Both the position numbers and the translations under genes were made by a program. Shown piece after piece: positions 5,946 through 11,136 of a stretch of 11,136 bases of DNA. Within the stretch, counting starts at the first letter, position 1; the number at the start of each line of letters is the position of its first letter. The DNA is taken from assembly GCA_944322775.1 (NCBI GenBank), contig CALUQA010000082.1, forward strand, positions 1 to 11,136. The letters are read 5' to 3'. This DNA is from an uncultured Elusimicrobiales bacterium. Its GTDB lineage: Bacteria; Elusimicrobiota; Elusimicrobia; Elusimicrobiales; Elusimicrobiaceae. The notes beneath the pieces are model-generated. The model was not told where the DNA came from. It ran no database searches and was given only the letters and a program-made list of their open reading frames with translations.

Positions 5946-6566
5946 TTATTTAATCATTTCCAAAAATTCGTTGCGCACTTCCATCTTTTTAAATGCCCCG
6001 CGTATGGCGCTGGTGACCATGACGGCATTGTGTTTTTCAATGCCGCGCGAGCTGATGCACATGTGTTTGGCTTTGCACACCACCATCACGCCGTAGGGCT
6101 GCAGGGTTTCCATTAGGCTGTCTGCAATTTGGGCGACCAGCTTTTCCTGTATTTGCAGACGGCGGGCAAACACTTCCACCAAGCGCGCCAGTTTGGATAT
6201 ACCCAGCACGCGGCCTTTGGGCAAATACCCAATGCTGATAGAGCCGAAAAACGACTGCAAATGATGTTAGCAGGTGGAATAAAACTCGATGTCTTTAAGC
6301 ACCACCATTTCTTCGCAGGAGCCTTCGGTAAACGTTTTCAGCACGTCCTGCGGGCGCATTTTGTAGCCGCCAAAAAGCTTGTCCCAGCTGCGCACGATGC
6401 GTGCGGGGGTTTCCAGCAGGCCTTCGCGGTTGGGGTCGTCGCCGATATAACTTAAAATTTCACGCAAGTTTTGCAATACTTTTTCTTTGCTTACCGTATG
6501 TTTGCCATTTTGTGCGTTTGCAGGCTTAGCCTGAGAAACGGATTTTGTTTGATTATTTTTACGCAT
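5946..6566 (-). pseudogene. folE: GTP cyclohydrolase I with an in-frame TAA at the conserved zinc-site Glu
   Basis: FolE converts GTP to 7,8-dihydroneopterin triphosphate, the entry step for both folate and queuosine. The frame spans 206 codons with one interruption. Residues 1-99 run through GDDPNREGLLETPARI to IEFYSTC. Codon 100 is TAA (6267-6269) where the family has Glu in STCEHH. The same frame then continues HHLQSFFGSISIGYLPKG, ISKLARLVEVFARRLQIQEKL, and HMCISSRGI to a normal end. Zinc ligands C99, H102 and C170 are all kept. No indel is needed: one base change, GAA to TAA, explains it. A restart at TTG 6260 has no ribosome site and would lack two zinc ligands. Residues 1-27 are low-complexity and overlap the end of queE; AGGAGA ten bases before the ATG supports this start. 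It is a fresh nonsense mutation or a base-call error. Confidence 0.9.
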
Positions 6567-7084
6567 AAATCAATGTTCTCCTGTTTGTTGCTTTCGGGTT
6601 GAAGGCAAACGACGGTTTTTTCTTTTGCGTATTGAAAATATTTTTGCAAATCGTCCAAATCGGTGTCTTGCCCGATGACTATTTTTATGGCGTGGGCTTT
6701 TTTAAGCATGTTCGCGCTGACGTATTTTTTGGGGGAAATGACCAAAAAGTCAATGTCGGACACGTCGGCGTCCTGCGCGCCGTTGCTTTCCATATGAATG
6801 CACCAGCCGCGATTTTTGAGCAAACGGGCCAGCGGGGCAAAATTTTGCTCGGTGGGCTCCCCGCCGGTGATGATGACGTTGCGGCAAGGGTATTTTTCCA
6901 GCTCGGCGGCAATTTCTTCGTTTGTCATTTCTTTGCCGGTTTGCGCGGCGTATTTAGTGTCACAGAAAGGGCAGTTCATGCTGCAGCCGGCCAGACGCAA
7001 AAAGACCGCCGGCATGCCGGTGTGCGGGCCTTCGCCTTGCAGGGAATAGAAAATCTCATTTACCTTCAAACACGGCTGCGGCAT
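6491..7084 (-). CDS. queE: 7-carboxy-7-deazaguanine synthase (radical SAM)
   Basis: QueE uses a [4Fe-4S] cluster and S-adenosylmethionine to contract 6-carboxy-tetrahydropterin, the QueD product, to 7-carboxy-7-deazaguanine on the route to queuosine. With ATG 7084 the protein has 197 aa. It shows the substrate-side motif FYSLQGEGPHTG, the cluster motif CSMNCPFCD (Cys34, Cys38, Cys41), TGGEP for SAM binding, DFLVISPKK and the typical end LSLQTHKMANIR. The open frame extends back to TTG 7105, and ATG 7090 is also available, but GGGAGA (7091-7096) is six bases from ATG 7084 and touches ATG 7090, so 7084 is preferred. It overlaps queD by 29 bp and folE by 76 bp, both in different frames, and the conserved C-terminus shows that the folE overlap is genuine. 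Confidence 0.94.
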   Translation of the reverse strand: MPQPCLKVNEIFYSLQGEGPHTGMPAVFLRLAGCSMNCPFCDTKYAAQTGKEMTNEEIAAELEKYPCRNVIITGGEPTEQNFAPLARLLKNRGWCIHMESNGAQDADVSDIDFLVISPKKYVSANMLKKAHAIKIVIGQDTDLDDLQKYFQYAKEKTVVCLQPESNKQENIDLCVKIIKQNPFLRLSLQTHKMANIR

Positions 7085-7403
7085 TTTCATTCTCCCATAC
7101 TTCAATCGTCTTTAGAGTTAGCCCCAAAGGCTTTAGCGCCTGCGTTACTTTGGCAAAAAAGTAGGGAGCCAAGTTTTCGGCGGTCGGGTTTTCCAGCAAA
7201 TCATTTAAATAGCGGTGGTCGGGCAATTGGTCGTCCAAAAGTTTTTTAAGTTTTTTAAAGTCGGCCACCATGCCGTCAGGTTGAACAGTGCCTTCAATTA
7301 AAAACACCACCTTCCACGTGTGTCCGTGCAGGTTGTAACACGGCCCGTCATAATGGGGCAGCCGGTGTGCGGCGCTGAATTTGCGAATAATTTTAAGTAA
7401 CAT
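7056..7403 (-). CDS. queD: 6-carboxy-5,6,7,8-tetrahydropterin synthase
   Basis: QueD turns dihydroneopterin triphosphate into 6-carboxy-tetrahydropterin for queuosine synthesis. The 115-aa protein has the standard PTPS/QueD active site: zinc ligands H13, H26 and H28, and catalytic Cys22 in CYNLHGH (CxxxHGH). The pair DH in LPDHRYLND, PTAENLA, and the pterin-anchoring Glu near IEVWENENA are also present. This full motif set contrasts with the Cys-less paralog at 4798-5148, and the queE gene next to it supports the queuosine role over folate. The start is two bases after the stop of the upstream membrane-protein gene, whose last codons contain the AGGGAG ribosome site, so the two are one transcript. 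The 3' end overlaps queE. Confidence 0.95.
   Translation of the reverse strand: MLLKIIRKFSAAHRLPHYDGPCYNLHGHTWKVVFLIEGTVQPDGMVADFKKLKKLLDDQLPDHRYLNDLLENPTAENLAPYFFAKVTQALKPLGLTLKTIEVWENENAAAVFEGK
7091..7096 (-). promoter_or_regulatory. Ribosome binding site that decides the queE start
   Basis: GGGAGA on the minus strand lies inside the last codons of queD, six bases before ATG 7084 and directly against ATG 7090; it supports 7084. Confidence 0.55.
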
Positions 7404-7405
7404 AT

Positions 7406-8149
7406 TTATTTTTGCTCCCTAGGGAAAAAGTTAAAAATTTGCTGAATGTAAATCATAAATAAAATAAACAGCCCAAACAAAAACAGCGGCACGCCCCACA
7501 GCAGGTTTACGATCCATAACGTTAAAGACGGCCCCTGCAATAATACCGCCCAGCGCATGATGACGGGCAGCGGCACAAAGACGCGTTTAAAACCGGCCCA
7601 CAAATAAAGCAGCGAACCCGCCAAACAAAAGGAAAACAATAAATACAAAGCCAAGGCAAAAAGCGAACCAAAAAAGGCTGCCGTTTGCAGAAGGCTTTTT
7701 ATGGTCGGCACATACTCCTGTATTTTTTGCGGATTTAATTGTACGCTAAACTGTTTGGGAATAATTTGGCTTTGCAAACCGGAGGCCGAAATCATGTAAA
7801 TTTTGTTGCCGTTTACAAAGGCCATAATCTGTTTTTGCAAAAATTCATCTCTGGACGGGGGATTTTTGGCCTGTGCGTCAAAGACGGCTATAAAGTCGGT
7901 TCCCGGAATGTTGACCGTGACGGGTTTGTCCGGTGCGGTTAGGGTGCCGTTTTCAAAGGTGAGTGTAGGAAAGGCCTTTATCAAAACCGGTAATTTGTTG
8001 TGCAGCTGCACGGCAAACCAAATATTGAATACCAAAGCGCCCAACAACAATAGATAAAAGGCAAAAAGGGCCGTTTTCCACCGGCCTAGCGTGCGCAGGC
8101 GGTGATAAGCGGAAAAGGAAAAAATGGACTGGAAATATAATGAAATCAT
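7406..8149 (-). CDS. Polytopic membrane protein, probable DUF1189 type
   Basis: Function unknown. With ATG 8149 the protein has 247 aa. It starts MISLYFQSIFSFSAYHRL, then has a first membrane segment at about 25-48. A hydrophilic domain of roughly 100 residues follows (about 50-150, with PDKPVTVNIPGTDFIAVFDA and FVNGNKIYMIS). Three more strongly hydrophobic segments lie between about 155 and 240, and the tail is short and charged. This layout, with an extracytoplasmic domain between segments 1 and 2, recalls the DUF1189 family; I recognise the layout rather than a diagnostic motif. The frame could begin at ATG 8230, but those 27 codons lie over the promoter of the divergent gene and have no ribosome site. 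It seems to be the first gene of the queuosine/folate operon, two bases before queD, and no link to pterins is visible. Confidence 0.7.
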   Translation of the reverse strand: MISLYFQSIFSFSAYHRLRTLGRWKTALFAFYLLLLGALVFNIWFAVQLHNKLPVLIKAFPTLTFENGTLTAPDKPVTVNIPGTDFIAVFDAQAKNPPSRDEFLQKQIMAFVNGNKIYMISASGLQSQIIPKQFSVQLNPQKIQEYVPTIKSLLQTAAFFGSLFALALYLLFSFCLAGSLLYLWAGFKRVFVPLPVIMRWAVLLQGPSLTLWIVNLLWGVPLFLFGLFILFMIYIQQIFNFFPREQK

Positions 8150-8160
8150 ATTTATACTAT

Positions 8161-8189
8161 AGTATATAAAAATGTACAGACCAGCAACA
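8161..8189 (-). promoter_or_regulatory. Putative promoter of the minus-strand operon
   Basis: On the minus strand TATACT (8166-8161) is a good -10; -35 candidates are poor (TGTTGC at 17 bp, TTGCTG at 15 bp). The start would fall near 8154, leaving only about five leader bases before ATG 8149. The -10 lies inside a 14-bp perfect palindrome, TATACTATAGTATA (8153-8166). Confidence 0.4.
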
Positions 8190-8202
8190 GCCAAAAGCGG
8201 CC

Positions 8203-8231
8203 TTGACCTAGCAGACGTTATTTGATACATT
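8203..8231 (+). promoter_or_regulatory. Sigma-70-type promoter of the Cys-rich secreted protein
   Basis: TTGACC (8203-8208) and TACATT (8226-8231) are separated by an ideal 17 bp, predicting a start near 8238 and a leader of about 34 bases to ATG 8272. It overlaps the possible N-terminal extensions of both flanking genes, which supports the shorter starts. Confidence 0.65.
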
Positions 8232-8271
8232 TTTTGTGTGTGTAACTAAAAGCAGTAAAGGGGCTTTTATT

Positions 8272-9582
8272 ATGAGAAAATTATTATATATCCTTCCAGG
8301 ACTGTTGTTTTTGACGTCTTGGTCTGTGGCGGAGACGATAGAATCCGTCACGTTTAACCCGGCGCGTTTAGGACGTTATGAAAACTTAAAAGTGTCCGAT
8401 ACGTTGACGACCCAAGGCGGCATAAACGCCCAAGCCGTGACGGTGCAATCCGGCGGAACGGTCAGTGTGGAAAACTCCGGCAATTATCAGGCCGACACGG
8501 TGGATGTTGCCGGGCAGATTTCCATGCCGTCCACGCGTTTTGTTACGCCTAGCATGGAAACCAAAGGCACGGCTGCTTTTGTAAATAAGAGCAGTAATGC
8601 TGCGTCTGAAATTGAAAATTTGAACTCTATCGTTCGCGTCAAAGGCAATGTGTTGAAGCTGGGCTCAGTAACGGTTAGCGGGGCTACTACGACGGACTAT
8701 GATGATAATAGTGCCAGCGGGCTGACGTTAGGTAACAATAAGATTCCTGTGCCGGCTTCTTCCTGCACCAATTTGCAGTGGGTCAGCCGTGTAGCCGATG
8801 ACGGCAACGCGTATAAAGTGCTGGCCTTCGGTTCGTGCGGAGTTGAGGAAGAAGACGATTGTACTACGTTATATGGCCCTTGGAGGCCGGGACTTGCTAC
8901 TATGAGAGATACTTGTAACGGAGATTCGGTTAATCCTTTTTCGTGCACTGATGCCCCACGTAATCAAACGACGAGTTGTATTGATGTCTCTGGCGGAGGA
9001 CAAACATCGGGGGGTACTTCTGTTTCTGAAGGGAGTGTTACAGAAGTAACTTCTACTACAGAAGATACTTGTAATGGAGACAGAATCTCAAAGTATACAG
9101 GAACACCATATGCTTCTTGTGTTGATGTGTATGCGGATGCTTCACTGTCTGTTTTGCGAGCGGGACAGTTATCTACCGCCAATTGCCGTGATGGTTGTGT
9201 GTATAATGCACCTTCTGCCCTCGGGACTGAATTTGAGGTTGCTCAGAGATATGGGATACAGACATTCTGTTTGCGATATGTGGCCAATTCTTATCCTTCT
9301 TGTGCAGGCTGTTTAAACAGGCTGGAAGTAGGCGCTCTGAAATATCCATATACTTGTATTGTAAGATATTATGCGCGGCAACTGTCTGCTACTACTAGCA
9401 GCGGTGCAACACATAGACTTGTTAGGTGCTGCGGCAATGAAACCTCCGGTGGGACGGATCAGGGCACAGGTGAAGTTTCGTATGGCGGCGGCGGTGGTGG
9501 TATAGCTGACGATGATACCAACGAAGACCAACTGTATCATACTTGGATAGACCCAAAGGAAGAATATAAGCCGTTGCCTTAA
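8272..9582 (+). CDS. Secreted cysteine-rich protein with beta-solenoid-like N-terminus
   Basis: I do not recognise a named family. The 436-aa protein starts at ATG 8272 with AAAGGGG eight bases upstream (a frame extension to GTG 8236 has no such site). A clear Sec signal peptide is cut after SVA (residue 20). Residues 30-110 are short, regularly spaced Val/Thr/Gly-rich strands (TTQGGINAQAVTVQSGGTVS and similar), suggesting a beta-solenoid. From about 175 on there are 16 cysteines, none earlier, so disulfides outside the cytoplasm are likely. Two copies of a DTCNGD...SC(I/V)DV module lie at 213-239 and 265-286, separated by a Gly/Ser/Thr linker. A six-glycine run precedes an acidic tail. The middle of the gene has lower GC and several AGA/AGG arginine codons, unlike its N-terminal part. 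Probably a surface or secreted protein; role unknown. Confidence 0.8.
   Translation: MRKLLYILPGLLFLTSWSVAETIESVTFNPARLGRYENLKVSDTLTTQGGINAQAVTVQSGGTVSVENSGNYQADTVDVAGQISMPSTRFVTPSMETKGTAAFVNKSSNAASEIENLNSIVRVKGNVLKLGSVTVSGATTTDYDDNSASGLTLGNNKIPVPASSCTNLQWVSRVADDGNAYKVLAFGSCGVEEEDDCTTLYGPWRPGLATMRDTCNGDSVNPFSCTDAPRNQTTSCIDVSGGGQTSGGTSVSEGSVTEVTSTTEDTCNGDRISKYTGTPYASCVDVYADASLSVLRAGQLSTANCRDGCVYNAPSALGTEFEVAQRYGIQTFCLRYVANSYPSCAGCLNRLEVGALKYPYTCIVRYYARQLSATTSSGATHRLVRCCGNETSGGTDQGTGEVSYGGGGGGIADDDTNEDQLYHTWIDPKEEYKPLP
8905..9080 (+). repeat. Imperfect direct repeat encoding the DTCNGD module
   Basis: Two 20-base copies, 8905-8924 and 9061-9080, match at 17 positions and encode DTCNGD in the same frame, 156 bp (52 codons) apart. 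Each is followed by a short Ser-Cys-(Ile/Val)-Asp-Val ending. This is an internal module duplication of the secreted protein. Confidence 0.6.
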
Positions 9583-9597
9583 CGGTAAATTGAGTTT

Positions 9598-9635
9598 AAA
9601 AGAACCCCGCGTGCTTAAGCGCGGGGTTCTTTTTT
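9598..9635 (+). terminator. Intrinsic terminator after the Cys-rich protein gene
   Basis: A 14-bp perfect stem (9598-9611 with 9620-9633; core GAACCCCGCG / CGCGGGGTTC), an 8-base loop and six T ending at 9635, 15 bases after the stop codon. Confidence 0.93.
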
Positions 9636-9810
9636 GTGGGAGAAGAAATAGCGCAATCAAAATATTTTTCTCCGGCGCGCAACGTGGCGTGCGGCAAAAT
9701 GGCGGTGGGGCCGAAGGAACAACTAAAACGGAAGGATAAAAACGAAAAACGTTGCGGCGTTTTGCACGGGGCAAGTGTTCCGCCGTAGGCTTAAAGACGG
9801 CATATTTACT

Positions 9811-9816
9811 AAAATA
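9811..9816 (+). promoter_or_regulatory. Candidate -10 element for the MFS gene
   Basis: TAAAAT matches the consensus at five of six positions, five bases before ATG 9822, so the transcript would start at or beside the ATG. No good -35 lies at the right distance. The rest of 9636-9821 holds no gene I can support, only a small hairpin AAAACG/CGTTTT (9746-9763). Confidence 0.35.
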
Positions 9817-9821
9817 TATAT

Positions 9822-11069
9822 ATGAAGCAAGTACGCCGGGCCATGATTTCTCTTTCCGTAGCCAACGGGCTTTTATTGTTTGGCTACGGTCTTTCTTTGC
9901 CGTTTTTTACGGTTTATTTAATCAGCCAAAAAGGCCTTTCCACCGCCATGGCCGGGCTGGTGATAGCCTTGTCTGCCTTCAGCCGCAGTTTTGCCAGTGC
10001 GCTGGCGGGGGAAATGTCCGACGCGTTTGGCCGCAAAAATATTATGCTTTGGGGCTTGGGGACGGAAATCGTCGCCATGCTGGGGCTGGGGCTGTGTATA
10101 GAATATAAAACGCAAACGGGCTGGTTGCTGTTGTTCTATTTTTTAACCACGTTTTTGGGGGCAGCTTTCCGGCCGGCTTCCAATGCATGGGTGACCGACA
10201 ACACGACCCCCAAACAGCGGGTGGAAGCTTTTGGCATTATCCGCGTAGGTTTAAACTTGGGTTGGGCGTTGGGGCCGGCCGTGGGCGGATTTTTGGTGCG
10301 GTTTTCTTACAGCTATGCTTTTTATTTAACGGCATTGGCCTATGCGTTGACCATTTGGTATGTTAACCGCATTTTGCCCAATGACAGTGCCCTTTGCAAA
10401 GCCAACAAAAGACGTCCGCAGTTTGTGGCACTGGTGACTGCTTTAAAAGACAAACGCTTGGCCAAATTATGCCTGTATGTGTTGCTGATTACGGCAGTAA
10501 ACTCGCAGCTGGTGGTGGGGCTTTCGGTGCATTGCAACACGTATTTGCACATGCCGGAATATTATATCGGTTGGTTTTTTACCATCAACGGTTTAGCCGT
10601 GGTGTTCTTGCAATATCATGCCAGCCGCTTGATGCAGCGCATGCGCCTTTCTTCTTCTATGCTGCTTGGGTGCGTGCTGTATGCGGTGGGGTATGGCTCT
10701 GTGGGCTTCTTCGGCAGTTTTACGCCCATTGCCTTTGGCGTGCTGTTAGCGGCACTGGGGGAGCTGATCGTTTCCCCAGGGGAACAGACATTAGCGTCCA
10801 ATATTGCCTCTTCCCAAACGCGCGGTCGCTACTTGGGGCTGATTATGGTGTTTTATAATATGGGGTCTTCTTTGGGCTTTTTTGCAGCAGGCTGGCTGGG
10901 ACAATATGTGGCCCCCGTCTTTTTGCCCGGTCCGTGGCTGATTGTGGGTGCTGTGGCATTGGCTGCCGGTATTGGTTTTTACTTCTTGCGCAGGGATTTA
11001 ACTAACGAACAGGACGGCAAGTTTACCGCGCCTATTCCCATTAAAAAAGACACGGTTACCCTATACTAA
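9822..11069 (+). CDS. Major facilitator superfamily transporter, probable drug/proton antiporter-like
   Basis: This 415-aa integral membrane protein has the length and hydrophobic pattern of 12-helix MFS carriers. The first helix follows the basic MKQVRRAM. Motif A of the loop between helices 2 and 3 is visible as GEMSDAFGRKN at 63-73. GAAFRPASNAWVTDNTTPKQRVEAFGI continues into RVGLNLGWALGPAVGGFL, the helix 4-5 signature common in the DHA1 efflux group. A central basic loop (about 185-210, CKANKRRP) separates the halves, and SPGEQTLASNIASSQTRGRYLG repeats the pattern in the second half. The substrate cannot be told. No Shine-Dalgarno site precedes ATG 9822, and ATG 9843 is no better, so it may be translated from a leaderless transcript. 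It is monocistronic as far as visible, between a terminator and the next gene's leader. Confidence 0.88.
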   Translation: MKQVRRAMISLSVANGLLLFGYGLSLPFFTVYLISQKGLSTAMAGLVIALSAFSRSFASALAGEMSDAFGRKNIMLWGLGTEIVAMLGLGLCIEYKTQTGWLLLFYFLTTFLGAAFRPASNAWVTDNTTPKQRVEAFGIIRVGLNLGWALGPAVGGFLVRFSYSYAFYLTALAYALTIWYVNRILPNDSALCKANKRRPQFVALVTALKDKRLAKLCLYVLLITAVNSQLVVGLSVHCNTYLHMPEYYIGWFFTINGLAVVFLQYHASRLMQRMRLSSSMLLGCVLYAVGYGSVGFFGSFTPIAFGVLLAALGELIVSPGEQTLASNIASSQTRGRYLGLIMVFYNMGSSLGFFAAGWLGQYVAPVFLPGPWLIVGAVALAAGIGFYFLRRDLTNEQDGKFTAPIPIKKDTVTLY

Positions 11070-11100
11070 AGCGGCGGCTTTGCGCAAAAGATACGATTTT

Positions 11101-11106
11101 TATACT
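11101..11106 (+). promoter_or_regulatory. Candidate -10 element for the gene starting at 11127
   Basis: TATACT in an AT-rich stretch just after the MFS gene, 20 bases before the next ATG. The -35 region is poor (TTGCGC at 15 bp), so this is tentative. Confidence 0.35.
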
Positions 11107-11126
11107 ATTAAGAAAAAGGAGTAATT

Positions 11127-11136
11127 ATGAGAGGAA
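11127..11136 (+). CDS. Start of an unidentified gene, cut by the window end
   Basis: ATG 11127 is preceded by a strong ribosome site, AAAGGAG (11115-11121), at five bases. Only Met-Arg-Gly can be read, so nothing can be said about the product. The ribosome site and the 57-bp gap after the MFS stop make a true start likely. Confidence 0.6.

Noticed and set aside
5946..6260. Separate downstream gene starting at TTG 6260 (two-gene split of folE)
   Set aside because: No ribosome site, same frame as the upstream part, and the piece would lack two of three zinc ligands.
6267..6269. Recoded stop in folE (selenocysteine, pyrrolysine or general TAA readthrough)
   Set aside because: Selenocysteine uses TGA and pyrrolysine TAG; this is TAA, and TAA is also the ordinary stop of most genes here. 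The family has Glu at this site, not Cys or Lys.
6599..7249. 216-codon plus-strand frame across queE and queD
   Set aside because: Antisense to two strongly conserved enzymes and begins inside queE without a ribosome site.
8150..8230. N-terminal extension of the membrane protein to ATG 8230
   Set aside because: No ribosome site, covers the divergent promoter, and adds a segment before the natural-looking start MISLYFQ.
8236..8271. GTG 8236 as start of the Cys-rich protein
   Set aside because: Twelve extra residues would precede a perfect signal peptide, and the predicted transcript starts at about that point; ATG 8272 has a ribosome site.
9313..9774. 153-codon minus-strand frame
   Set aside because: Runs through the terminator at 9598-9635 and opposite the secreted protein; low-complexity and no start signals.
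1..11136. CRISPR array, insertion sequence, phage or toxin-antitoxin locus
   Set aside because: No regularly spaced repeats, transposase or integrase motifs, terminal inverted repeats or recognisable toxin pair were seen.

Overview
The window looks like chromosome from a Gram-negative bacterium. Two Pal/OmpA-type lipoproteins with lipoboxes imply an outer membrane, genes are tightly packed with 1-76 bp overlaps, stop codons that can be read are mostly TAA, and the tRNA gene does not encode its CCA end. An Elusimicrobiota-like host is my tentative guess from gene style only; nothing here proves a taxon.

Layout. (1) 1-1996, plus strand: the 3' end of an AMP-forming acyl-CoA synthetase-type gene, overlapping a CCA-adding enzyme/poly(A) polymerase-family gene. 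(2) 2047-2873, plus strand: a promoter, tRNA-Gly(CCC), and 16 bp later a membrane-anchored protein with a CBM48-like C-terminal domain, closed by a strong terminator. (3) 2874-3106: a non-coding-looking stretch between two terminators. (4) 3107-8149, minus strand: read in transcription order, a probable DUF1189-type membrane protein, queD, queE, folE, folP, a PTPS-III-like gene, folK and a Pal-like lipoprotein, apparently one eight-gene operon ending in a terminator at 3811-3844; then a second Pal/OmpA-like lipoprotein gene with its own terminator. (5) 8203-9635, plus strand: a promoter, a secreted cysteine-rich protein of mosaic composition, and a terminator. (6) 9822-11136, plus strand: an MFS transporter and the first codons of another gene.

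The central operon joins two GTP-derived pathways. FolE makes dihydroneopterin triphosphate from GTP. QueD and QueE carry that toward the 7-deazaguanine precursor of queuosine. The PTPS-III-like protein, FolK and FolP carry it toward dihydropteroate and folate. There is no folB; the PTPS paralog has the Glu (no Cys) active-site motif of the type known to replace FolB. QueC, QueF, Tgt, FolC and a dihydrofolate reductase are not in the window.

The most striking anomaly is in folE: the frame is intact and well conserved on both sides, but the conserved Glu codon of the zinc-site motif STC-E-HH is TAA. Either the shared entry enzyme of both pathways is nonsense-mutated in this genome, or the assembly has one base error.
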